Below are positions 1-10,735 of a DNA stretch of 64,000 bases, one piece after another. The stretch is taken from positions 310,093,001 through 310,157,000 of the forward strand of contig CM038214.1 of the NCBI GenBank assembly GCA_021442155.1. The letters run 5' to 3'. Source of the stretch: Cymbidium sinense. Lineage: Eukaryota; Streptophyta; Magnoliopsida; Asparagales; Orchidaceae. Each line of letters begins with the position of its first letter. The stretch's first letter is position 1. A program made the translations under genes and the position numbers. Below the pieces are notes generated by a model, which was given only the letters and a program-made list of their open reading frames with translations, had not been told where the DNA came from and did not search any database.

Positions 1-1930
1 TATTAATCTAGTTTAGCCATCAAACAAGGCGGTTAATAATACCAACAAGGCCAAGAGTACACCAAAAGCATATATATAAAGATAGGGAGGGATAGATAAT
101 GAATAGCTCCCCACCACAAGCCAATCCAGTAAGTGACATTCAGAGCAATCAGTTCAGTAGCAGGATGCTTAGTCACCTTAATCCAATTCTGCCAAGGATA
201 ATGACAATAATAACCAGTAGGTTGGCCAATAATCCAATTATGCATATAAGATAAACCATTGATTAATTTCAAGCAGAACAGAAAAATGATCTTCAAGATT
301 TGCATGTTCCCATCATAGCATAGAGAGGGAAAACAATAGCAAGGAAGACCAACAGCATCCTAGATGTTAGCAGCAAAGATAGAAAGAAAAACAAAGAAAA
401 CTTGCTGGGCAAGGAACTCAGAATTCCAAAAATCAACAATATGAACATTGTTACAGTTATTACACCCATTAGGAAAAGCAAATTTTAATAAAAAGGATAT
501 AAAATAGAGAATGTATGAGTTCAAGTAATTCCCACCAGAGTAAACAGAAATACCCACAACCTCAGCAAAATGCAGAATGATAATCCATTGAGTAACTCCA
601 AACCTGCTGAACATGGAAAACAAGACCAGAAATAGCAAGATTGACAGTAGCCTCAAGGGGCCATATCAGCTAACAAGTAAGAAAGAAGTTATCAACAAGT
701 TGACCATAGGATAAGCCATTAAGAGTTGACAGAACATTAAATGGATCCCATAAGAAAAAAGAAAAAAAATCTGACTATGGGAAACAAAACCAGGATGAAA
801 ATAGCAACAACATGTGTGATCAAAAATAGCCCAGTTGATAGTAGTACAAACAGTTGGGAAATCATGAATCAAAATACAACCATAAATCATAAAGAGAGCA
901 ATATGTATAGAGGACCCAAAAAGCCAATGACTAGCATTGAAAAGAATAACACAATTCCATTCATGCAAAGAGATATTAGAGTAGACATGGGATATCACAA
1001 ATAGCAAAATAACAGCAATAAAGAAAGTTGCAACCAATTGGTGTTCATTAGCAGTCCTACTTTGGGTTAAATTAATTAAGCTGCAAATAGCAAGAAAGTC
1101 AGCAAAACCCCAACTCAGCTATCTACAGTTACAGAAAACATTAGGAATGAGGAGAAGGTAGCAGATAAGGAGGGATAGGTAATGAATAGCTCCCCACCAC
1201 AAGCCAATCCAGTAAGACACATTCAGAGCAAACAGTTCAGTAGCAGGTTGCTTAGTCACATTAAGCCAATTTTGCCAAGGATAATGACAGTAATAACCAG
1301 TAGGTTGGCCAATAACCCAATTATGCATATAAGATAAACCATTGATTAAATTCAAGCAGAACAGAAGAATGATCTTCAAGATTTGCATGTTCCCATCATA
1401 GCATAAAGAGTGAAAACAACTGCAGGGAAGACCAACAACATCCCAAATGTTAGCAACAAGGATAGAAAGAAAAACAAAGAAAGAGGGTAAACAGTAAAAC
1501 CAAAAAGAGGCCAACAAGAAAATCCATTCTGAGGGAGTAAGAGAAGACGAGAAAAAATAATTAATCTTCAGACAAAAGCAGTAAAAGAGCTTGACCAAAG
1601 CCCCAATCTCAAAAACATCCTACACAGAAAAGATCTCCTAGGTAAAACAGCCAGAAACAGTCTGAAGAAACTCCATCCAGGTAAAAAAAATAAGCAGTCT
1701 GAGAAAAGAAACAAGAATGCTAGATTCCACCCTAAAAGTAAAATAAGCATATAAAGATAACCAAGTAATATCAAATTTTTTGCACAATTATAAGTCTGCC
1801 ATAAGGGGTAAGGAGGTCAGTGTGACTATAAGAAAACATACAAAAAATAACCATAGCAGGTGGAAGAAAAGAAGAAAGCCCCCCACAATAAGATCCCACC
1901 AAAGGGACCCTGCAGAATCAGAAAATGGGT
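1..1930 (-). mobile_element. LINE 3'-region fragment (copy C), truncated
   Basis: This stretch matches the 3' region of LINE copy A: positions 1858-1930 and 5768-5850 are nearly identical (both contain GAAAGCCCCCCACAA). It contains a module twice, at about 91-430 and 1171-1480 (offset ~1080 bp), which recurs at about 4543-4860 in copy A. On the minus strand the module gives hydrophobic reading frames (33-305 and 1119-1598) that share the words HNW.IGQPTGYYCHYPWQNW. The right end passes directly into TTTAGGG-like repeat at about 1927, so this piece is truncated on its 5' side. The left (3') end lies outside the window. No RT or RNase H is present. I infer a dead LINE fragment; the hydrophobic frames may be chance products of a pyrimidine-rich strand. 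Confidence 0.75.
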
Positions 1931-3026
1931 TTACGATTTAGGGTTATACTTTTTAGGGTTTAGGGATTAGGGTTTAGGGTTTTAGGTTTAGGGATTCTGA
2001 TTTAGGTTTAGGGTTTTAGGTTTAGGTTTAGGTTAGTTTATAGTTTATTTTAGGATTTATGGTTTGATTTAAGGTTTATAGTTAGAGTTTAGGGTTTAAT
2101 TTAGTGTTTAGGAGTTTAGAGTTTAGTTTAGGTTTTAATTAAGGTTTAGGTTTTAGAGTTTAGGGTTTATTTAGAACTTCTAGTTTAGGAGTTAAAGTAT
2201 TAAAGTTAGTTTTAGGTTAGATTTAGGGTTTATAGTTTAAACTTTAGGTTTAAGTTTTCAGTTTAACTTAAGGTTAGTTGAATTTAAGTTTTGAATTTTA
2301 AGATATTTAGAGTTTAGTTTAGTTAGTGTTAGGATTAAGGTTTAAGGTTTAAAGATTAGTTTAGGTTTAGAGCTTATAGTTTAAGGTTTAGGGTTTAAGT
2401 TTAAAGTTTAAATTTTATAGTTTAAGGTTTAGGATTTGGTTGAGTTTAGAATTTAGGGTTTAGTGTTTAGGGTTGATTTTAGGTATAGGGTTTAAGGTTT
2501 AGTGTTTTATAGTTTAGTGTTTAGAGTTTAGGTTTAAGATTGTTAGTTTAGGGTTCTAGTTTAGGTTTAGATTTTAGGTTAGTTTAGATTTTAGTTTAGG
2601 GTTTAGGTTTAAGGTTTAGGTTTAGTGTTAGGTTTAAGTTTAAGTTTTAGATTTGAGTTTTAGGTTTAGATTTTAGGATTATCTTAGAGTTTAATTTAAT
2701 TTAGGTTTAAGTTTTAGCTTTAGGGTTTAGAAGGTTTAGGTTTAGGTTTTAAGTTTGTTTATTTAAAGTTTAGTGTTTATAGTTTAGATTTTAGGGATTA
2801 GGGTTTAAGTTTAGTTTTAGGTTTAAAGGATTTAGTATAACAGGGTTTAGTTTAGGGTTGGTTATTAAGGGTTTAGTGTTTAGGGTTTAGGGTTTAAGGT
2901 TTTTTAGGCTTTAGGGTTTATGGTTTAGGGTTGTAGGTTTAGGGTTGTAAGTTCAGGGTTTAGGGTTTAGGGTTAGTTTTAGAGTTTAGTGTTTAAGGTT
3001 TAGGGTTTAAGATTTAGGGTTTAGGA
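1931..3026 (+). repeat. Degenerate telomere-like (TTTAGGG) block 1
   Basis: The block consists of imperfect TTTAGGG units with many variants (TTTAGG, TTTAAGG, TTTAGTG, GTTTAGA). All units read TTTAGGG on the plus strand; I saw no CCCTAAA runs. It lies between the truncated 5' side of LINE fragment C and the poly(T) start of LINE copy A. No gene is visible. It may be an interstitial or subtelomeric derivative of the plant telomere. Confidence 0.9.
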
Positions 3027-3036
3027 TTTTTTTTTT

Positions 3037-6000
3037 TGGGAAGCCCATGTGGGAATTTTATCACAAAAAAGAGGGTTACAAGGTCCTTAAAGGGATAAAC
3101 TCAACTATTGCTCAAAGAGCTACAATCAAAGGAGTAAATCCCCAATCTAAGCATCCAAAAGCAAAAAATAATAAAGCAATCAAAAGATACAAATTGATTA
3201 ACATAATAAGCCAATGGAAGATTAGGGCCAATGCTCTCGAAGATGGGAGAATGCATGACACTGGAGCAAACCTACAAGAGGAACAAGAGAGAAGCACCGC
3301 AAGAATGTAAACAAAGAAGTTAGAAGTAAGGTAATACGACAAAAAATGATAACTGAAAAGCATAATCGAGAATGATAGTAAAGAGTTGTGATAGAGAAGG
3401 CTCACACCAAGTTGTCAGGATGCAAATATGAGCATCTAGACTTCAACAGAAGGGTTACATCACAAGAGCTACTACCAAACCAAAAGGGAGTAAAATCATC
3501 ATAGCCCTCATAGCCAACAAACCTGTATTGCATCCATTTGATAAAAGTCTTGATATCTTTAGTACCTACAAATATAATCAAAACCATGTACAGAGAGTAA
3601 AAAGAAAAGCGAATGAGAAAGGGGTTCCCATCCGAAATAAGACCCATATAAGACACCATGTCAATGAATTCCCAAAGACCAATACAAGAAGTTCATCATA
3701 TTCAAGATTAAAGAAGCTCACATAAGTCTACCCATTCATAGAGAGCATGATAAGGTTTGAATATGAATTAAAGATCATCTTAAAGGTGCAGTCTAACAAA
3801 GCTAGACAAAAGATAAGAGGCAAGAAATAAAATGGTTTTAGTGCACAAAGCCCATAAGTGCAATAACAAATAGTCAACACCACATTGCCGCCAGTGAATT
3901 AAGTAAGCAAGAAACCAAAGTCAAGAAACCCCAACCCAAATTGACATAGTCTGAAGTCAAATGGGCTGGAAAAAAAGTACCAGATAGTAAAAATAGGTAG
4001 AGAGCAGCTCCCCACCACAAAACATTCCAGTAAGAGATAATCGAGCAAAAGTTCAAGAATGTTGCTTAGCGTAAACAATAATCCAGAGAAAAGCAATGAC
4101 AGTTAAAACCAGTTGGGTGAGCAATAACCCAACTATCTATAAAAGATAAAACAGTGATTAAGAGCAAGTAAAGTAGAAGAGTACTCATGATCTGGATGTT
4201 CTCATCATAGAAAATAGAGGAAATAACAATAAAAGATCATCAACCCTGATATTAGTAGCAAAAATAAGAGAAAAAAAGAAAACTAAGAGCACTTGTCAAG
4301 GTACTCTAAAGACCAAAAACCAACAATGGAGGTAATGATACAATTCCATTCCTACAAAGAGATATTAAAGTAGACATGGGATTTCACAAACAACAAAGTA
4401 ACAACAATAAGGAAGGTTGCAGCCATTTGATGCTCAACAGCTGTCCTACCTTGGACAAAAGTAATTAAGCTGCAAGGAGCAAGAAAGTCAACAAAACCCC
4501 AACTCATGCCTACGCTAGAAAATAGTAGGAATGAGCAAAGTAGCAGATAGGGAGGGATAATGAATAGCTCCCCACCACAAGCCAATCCAAGAAGAGACAT
4601 TCGGAAAAGCTTAGTAGCCGATTGCTTAGTCACATTAATCCAATGCCAAGGATAATGACAAGACAACTGAGGTTGGCCAATAACCCAATTATGCATATAA
4701 GATAAACATTGATTAAGTTCAAGTAGAATAGAAGAATGATCTTCAGATTCATGTTCCCATCATAGCATACAGGGGAAAACAATGAGGAAGACCAAAGATC
4801 CTGATGTTAAAAAAGAAGAAAAAAAGAAAACAAAGAAAACTTTGTAAGGTACTAAAAATTCCAAAACCAACATTGGAGACATTATAGCTTTTACACCTAT
4901 TAAGAAAAGCAATCTTTAAGAAAAAGATATAAAATAGAGAATGAATGAGTTGAAGTAATTCCCACAAAAAATAGTAGTACCCACAACCTCAAAGGGAATG
5001 AAAAACCATTAAGTAACTCCAAACCTCAGCATGGGAAACAAATCAAATAGAAGATTGACAGTAGCCTCAAGGGTCCATATCAGCCAACAACTAAGAAAGG
5101 AGGTAACAACAAGTTGACCATAGGAAAAGCCAAAAGGAGTAGACAGTGCATAAAATGGATCCCATAATAAAAGAGAAGAATTCTGACTATGGAAAACAAA
5201 ACCGATGTAAACAAGAAAATGTGTAATCAAAATAGCCACTGAGCACAAATAATCAAAAAATCGAGAATCAAAAAACAACCATAAATCATAAAGATAACAA
5301 TTTGGAAATAGGTCCCAAAACCAATGACTAGCATTGAAAGAATAACAAGACCTTTCCAAATTAGAAAATACGCCTAGTAGTAGGCCAATGAGAGGTAAAC
5401 ACAAAGAAAAAACCAAAAAGAGAGGCCAACATGAAAACCCGCCTTGAGCAAGAGAAGACACAACAAAAAAAACAAATTATCTTCAAACAAGAGCAGTAAA
5501 AGAGATTTACCAAGGCCCCAATCTTAGAAACATCCTGCACAAAAAGGATCTACTGAATAAAACATCCAAAAACAATATGAAGAAACTCCATCCAGGTCAA
5601 AAAATAAACAGTGCAGAAAGAAATAATAGAATGCCAGAGATTCCACCCAAGCAAAGTAAAAGAAGCATAAAAAGATAACCAAGAAGTAATATCAAAGTTT
5701 TGCACAATAATAAGTCTGCCATAAGGGGTAAGGAGGTCAGCAGCAGCCTGTAAGAAAACTTGCAAAAAACAACCATGGCAGGTGGAAGAAAAGAAGAAAG
5801 CCCCCCACAACAAGATCCCACCAAAGGGACCCTACTGAATCAGAAAATGGATTCCAAAGAGAGCATGCTGAATGGGGTCCAGATTCCAGTATAGACAACA
5901 ACCAAGAAGATAAATATTAGCAAAAAGGCCAAAAAACCTCTTCATGCAGAAAAATAAAATAAAAGATAACTCCCATAAATAAAAGGAAAATGTCAGCTCC

Positions 6001-6480
6001 AAGCTAGAGTCAAAGAGAATATCAACAGTAGCCCAAGATCTAATAGGGAGATAAAGCAAGATGTCAAAAATAGCATATTATCATGTAAAATCCAACAACC
6101 TAACAAGTAATCATCAAAATAAATATTGCAACCAAAGATAGTGAACAATAATACAATGCATAGAAACAACATAGGTAACTAAGATGCTCCAAGTAGTAAT
6201 ATGAGAACAAAAGAAGTTGCGTAAATTAATAGAGCTAAACCCATCAAAATAAATATCTCCAACAAGAAATGATTAAGACCCTAGGATTAGGAATGAAGGC
6301 AAGACATATTAAAATCCCAAATAGGATTGGTGTTAAAAAACCAATAAGCACATAGCTCAACAAAATTCCAATGTGAGTATTAGTATGCACATAGCTCAAC
6401 AAAGACTTTATCGGTAAATGCCAAAAGCAGAGCCTCCAAATTAAGGAGAAGTATTAAAACACCAAATCATGACACAGAGA
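3037..6480 (-). other. Long LINE 3' region with internal repeats and hydrophobic frames
   Basis: This is the part of copy A downstream of RNase H. It holds no domain I recognise. Minus-strand frames such as 3112-3405, 3402-3659, 4352-4696 and 5009-5461 are leucine, phenylalanine and cysteine rich. The frame at 3402-3659 and the one at 37708-38004 in copy B share the end words FVGY, DDFTP and WFGSSSCDVTL. The module with HNW.IGQP recurs here and twice in fragment C. Either the LINE carried extra small membrane-protein-like ORFs after RNase H, or this is a non-coding 3' UTR whose base composition mimics hydrophobic codons. I cannot decide from the sequence alone. Confidence 0.55.
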
Positions 6481-6589
6481 TCAAGACAACAAGTAATATC
6501 CATGTGAAGCATCCATAAAAGACATAAAAAGGAAAGCCATAAAATAAAGAGGCATACATAAAAGATGAATGGACAAGATACAAAAGGTT

Positions 6590-7110
6590 AGATTAAGTTT
6601 TAGATAAGGAAACCTAATGTTAACCAACCCACACAAGTGTTTGGGTAAGGTGAGTTGATCAAAGAAGATGATACCATCGGATCTAGATGCAAGGTAGTCG
6701 CGACAAGCATTTCCTTCATGCCAAACATGAGTGATGTTAAAATTCAGGGAAAGAAGAGCTCTAGTTTGCTTGAGGAGGTACAATTTAGTGCTACTCATCT
6801 TGGAAGTCAAAAGATCAATCAAAGAGCATCCACCTCAATCCAAATATTGAGCACCATTTTGAGCAAATCTCAAGAGCTTTGTGAAGGCCATAAGCTTAAA
6901 AATGGCGATGCGAGGAAATAAGGGGATAAGCAAAAGCACATAGTACTATACCCTTAGAGTTCCGAAAATGCCACCACAACGAGCCATTATGAGGAGAGCC
7001 ATCAATGTTAATTTTAATAATATGGTCAAGAGGTTTTCAATAGACAATCTTGTCATTTTGATGTAAGGTTGGTCGAGGTTAAAGCCCATTTATTGGCCAA
7101 ATTTATAGCC
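6590..7110 (-). pseudogene. LINE RNase H domain relic (copy A)
   Basis: The minus strand reads, in pieces, an RNase H tail typical of plant L1 elements: WHEGNACRDYLASRSDGIIF followed by FDQLTLPKHLCGLVN. The upstream part, LSIENLLTILLKL to CGGIF, aligns with the better preserved copy in LINE B (39190-39720). At least two frame changes and a stop break the domain. It lies between zf-RVT and the 3' region, as expected for the C-terminus of LINE ORF2. It is not functional. Confidence 0.8.
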
Positions 7111-7116
7111 TTTGAA

Positions 7117-7482
7117 TTATGCATAATGAATGAGATTGGCTTTAAACAAGTCACGAATTTTGTTTTTAGTTCTAGCAATAATCCTCACATGGTTCATAGG
7201 GATCCCACGATGTTTTGCATCATTACGGTCCATCCATATGAACCAGATAAGAGTGATAGCAATGATGACTTTAATGTGACCTTTAATAGTATTATCAAAA
7301 TAGACTTCAAGAAGTTGATATAAAGTAAGAGAGCCATTGAAATTGACAGTGTTAAAAAGATCATCATACCAAATCCAAAGTTTAGAAGCAATGGCCCCAT
7401 TAACAAAAACATGATTAACATTCTCAATATGGAAACAACATTGACATTTAGAGGGGTAAATGGAACCCTTTACCCACAACAA
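7117..7482 (-). pseudogene. LINE zf-RVT zinc-binding domain relic (copy A)
   Basis: The 121-residue minus-strand frame contains CQCCFHIENVNHVFVNGAIA near its start, followed by LW and a tryptophan-rich stretch ending WFIWMDRNDAKHRG. This C..C...E..NH.F pattern is the zf-RVT domain found after RT in plant LINE ORF2 proteins. The same segment occurs in copy B around 39760-40170. It lies in the right place between RT and RNase H. The frame is open here but is cut off from its neighbours by stops, so it is a relic. Confidence 0.85.
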
Positions 7483-8149
7483 GGAATCAACAGGATAAAA
7501 TTTTTAGAATATGCCAAGTAAGAATAATAAGAAGTAGGGATATTGTTATTCCAAAGTTTGGAGAACACATAGGAGGAATCATGAGTATCTTTAATGTGGA
7601 GCCACACATTTTGAGGTTGAAATCACCATTATGTGAGAGCTTAAAGAGAATCAGTCTTGATTGTTTGGGTGATAGGAATAGTAGTAACCATATTCAAGAA
7701 AGTAAAAGGGATAAAATTAACAAACTTACTATTGTTCCACTTATTGTTATGCCAAAAGAGTTTACTCTAATAGCGGAGTGGAATGGGTGGAAGTAAGTCA
7801 TCAATGGATCCACATCCACTCAGTTATCTTGCCAAAAGTAAGCGCCAGAGTTAATGCCCCAAAATTAAGGATTGCATCCCATTTGATAGAACAAAGTCTT
7901 TTCCACAGGAGAATCACCCGGTTTAAAGGGACAAATGAGGGGGTGCTTACCCTGGAAATATTTAGCAGTCAAGAAATTAGCCCAAAGACAATGATTACTC
8001 CTAAAATTCCACCTGAGTTTATAGGAAAAGGCATTGATAGCTTCTTTTATGGATTTACAACCAAGACCACCTTCGTCAAAAGTGCCACAACTTTTAAACC
8101 AAGAGGTCCAGTGCATTTTTAGAAGAGGTATTGGAGCCCAGAAAAAATT

Positions 8150-9262
8150 TGTTTAGGAGGCGCTCAATTACATTGATGATAGAAAATGGTGATAATGGTT
8201 TGGATGAGATATAAAGGCATGGAATTAAGAGTGCTCTTAATCAAGGCAAGCCTACCAAAAGAGAGTAAATGAAATTCCCAAATCAAAAATTTTATTAGAA
8301 ATTTTTTGAATAAGGTCATCAAAAAAGATCTTTTCCTGCCTTTAAAAGTGGAGCCAGAGATAATTAATGGGAAGTTGATTTTGCTTAAAATTAGTAATTG
8401 GAGATTTGATTTAGTCTATTGGTAGGAATCTTAGGGAATAAAACAACATTTTCTTTCATTAAGGAAGAGACCACTAACTTTGCCAAAATCGTTTAAGAGA
8501 TTCTTAATGGTTTTAACATGTTGAAGAGAAGCATTGCAAAAGATTATAAAATCATCAGCAAAGTTATGATGAGAAATAGGGAAACCACCATGAGTTTTAA
8601 AACCATGTTAGATTTTTCAATGAAAAGATCATTGAGGCTCCTCGAAAGATATTCAACAGCAATGATAAAAAGAGAAGGAGAAAGAGGGTCACCTTGACGC
8701 AAACCATGGCTCGAAGTAAAGAAACCAAGGGACTCACCATTTATGATAACAAAAAACCAGACGTTAGTGATACAACTTTTTATAAGACGGATAAAATTAT
8801 CAGAAAAACTAAACAAATGTATGATTTGAAAGAGGAAATCCCATGAGAGGTTGTCAAAGGCTTTAGAGATGTCCAGTTTGAAGAGAATATTACCTCCTCC
8901 AGAAGAAACATCAATGTCATGAACCAGCTCTTGAGCAAGAAGAATATTATCAAATATGGCTCTATTTTTAACAAAACCAGTTTGGTTAGGGGAGATGATT
9001 TTAGGTAGGCTAATCCTATTAATTAATTTAGCAATGAGTTTTTGGAAAAAGGTGCAAGGACTAATAGGTCTAAAATCACCCAAGATTCAGGATTATTTGT
9101 TTTGGGAAAAAGGATAATAGAAGTGCTTGAAAAATATCTGGGAATAGAGCTGCCATCAAAGAAATCAATAACAGCATCAATAAGATCGATTTAATAAAAG
9201 GCCAACAATGCAAAAGAAATGAGTAAAACCATCGGGGCAACGAATAATGTTCATGCTATTGA
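8150..9262 (-). pseudogene. LINE reverse transcriptase relic (copy A)
   Basis: The best segment (8544-9083 on the minus strand, 179 residues) shows the plant L1 RT series: GDFRPISPCTFF, ISPNQTGFVKNR, NILLAQELVHDI, FKLDISKAFDNLSWDF and GLRQGDPLSPSLF. The catalytic FADD motif is at 8551-8562 but in a shifted frame relative to the preceding motifs. Upstream, about 9100-9262 reads CPDGF and a remnant of the segment before motif 1. Downstream, to about 8150, the connection part is seen as GRLALIKSTLNSMPLY. Missing 5' sequence, stops and frameshifts make it inactive. Confidence 0.9.
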
Positions 9263-9265
9263 GAT

Positions 9266-10735
9266 TTAAGGTTTAGGTTTTGGTTTATGGTTTAGGGTTT
9301 AGGATTTTAGGTTTAGGGATTAGTTTAGGTTTAATGTTAACAGTTTAAACTTTAGGTTTAATTTAGGGTTTAAGGTTTAGTTTAGGTTAGTTTAGGTTTA
9401 AGGTTTAGGGTTTAAAGTTTAGGGTTTAAGTTCAGGGTTAGGGTTAAGGTTTAGGGTTTAGGGTTTAGGGTTTAAATTTAGAGTTTAGTTTAGGGTTTAG
9501 TGCTTACATTTTGGTTAATTTTGGTTTAAGGTTTAGGGTTTAGGTTTAGGGTTTAGCTTTCATTTATAACTCACCATTTAGGTTTAGTATTGAGTCTGGG
9601 TTTAGGTTGGTTTAGGAGTTTTAGGTTTAGACTTTAGGTTAAGGTTTTAGGATTTAGGGTTTAAGTTTAGGGTTAGTTTAAGGTTTAGATTTAGATATTT
9701 AGGATTATAGTTTAGAGTTTTAGTTTAGTTAGTAGGATTAGTTTAAGGTTTAAGTTTAAAAGGGTTATAGTTTAGGGTTTAGGGTTTAGATTTAGGTTTA
9801 AGTTTAAGTTAGAGTTGATTTGAGTTTAAAGTTTAGGTTTAAGAGGGTTGGGTTTAGTTTAAGGTTGGATTTAGAACCTGTTTAAGGGTTTTAGGTTTAG
9901 GGTTTGGAAGGGGTTTAGGTTTGAGTTTAGTTTTAATATTTTAGGGTTTAGGTTTAGAGTTTAAGGTTTAGGAGTTTAATAAGTTTAGGTCAAGGTTTTA
10001 AGATTTGGGGTGGTTTAGTGTTAGGTTATCTTATATTTAGATTTAATTTAGGTTTGGTTTTAGCTTTAGGTTTAGAGTTTAGGTTTTAGGTTGTTTATAT
10101 TTAAGGTTAGTGTTTAAGTTTAAATTTTAGATTAGTTTAGAGGTTTAAGTTTAGGATTAAGATTGGAATTTAGAATTTGATTTAGTTTAGGTTTAAGGTT
10201 AAAGGTTTAGGGTTTAGGTTTAGGTTTATAGTTTTAATTTAGGTTTATAGTATAGGTTGTAGTTTAGGGTTGATTAGGTTTATAGTTTAGAGTTGTTTCT
10301 GATTTAGTGTTTAAGTTTAGGGTTTATTTAGGGTTTAGGGGTTTAGGTATAGGGTTTAGGGTTTAGTTTTGGTTTATGATGGGGTTTAGGGTTTAGTGTT
10401 AACAAGGTTTAAACAGTTTAAATTTAGGTTTAGATTTAATATTTAGGATTTAGCATTTAATTTAGATTTTAATTTAGGTTCAGTTTATTTAGTTAGGTTA
10501 GAGTTTAGGTTTAGTTTAAGCTTTAGGATTTAGGGTTTAGGGTTTAGGGTTTAGGGTTTAGGGTTTAGGTTTTAGGGTTAAGGTTTTATGTTTTAAAGTT
10601 TAGGGTTTGTTGTTTAGGCTTTAAGGTTCTTTAGGGTTAAGGGTTTAGGGTTTAGGATTAGTTTTAGGGTTTAGGGTTTGGGGTTTAGGGTTTAGGGTTT
10701 AAGATTTAGGGTTTAGGGTTTAGGGTTTTTGTTTT
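9266..10735 (+). repeat. Degenerate telomere-like block 2a (TTTAGGG-rich)
   Basis: The block consists of imperfect TTTAGGG repeats, all G-rich on the plus strand. It includes some perfect tandem runs, for example about six consecutive TTTAGGG units around 10525-10567. It begins right at the truncated 5' side of LINE copy A. No gene is present. Confidence 0.9.

Larger units (their letters stand above)
3027..9265 (-). mobile_element. L1-type LINE retrotransposon copy A, 5'-truncated, dead
   Basis: Read on the minus strand, the order is RT (9262-8150), zf-RVT (7482-7117), RNase H (about 7110-6590), then a long 3' region ending in poly(A), seen here as 11 T at 3027-3037. The 5' half (ORF1, endonuclease, RT start) is absent: the element begins at a PDGF-like RT motif at about 9240 and is preceded by TTTAGGG-like DNA. 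Stops and frameshifts interrupt every domain. The 3' region from 3037 to about 6480 is unusually long (~3.4 kb) and contains internal imperfect repeats (around 3990-4200 and 4543-4760). Copy B at 37300-40170 shares the same 3' end. I infer insertion by reverse transcription of a polyadenylated RNA. Confidence 0.88.

Noticed and set aside
741..1004. Plus-strand frame of 87 codons, and other plus-strand frames within the LINE regions (3047, 6655, 7778)
   Set aside because: They are antisense to the LINE, share no motif with known proteins and are not kept in the other LINE copies.
1931..3026. A true chromosome end inside the window
   Set aside because: The repeats are highly degenerate, both sides continue into other sequence and the same type recurs seven more times; this is interstitial or subtelomeric DNA, not a functional telomere.
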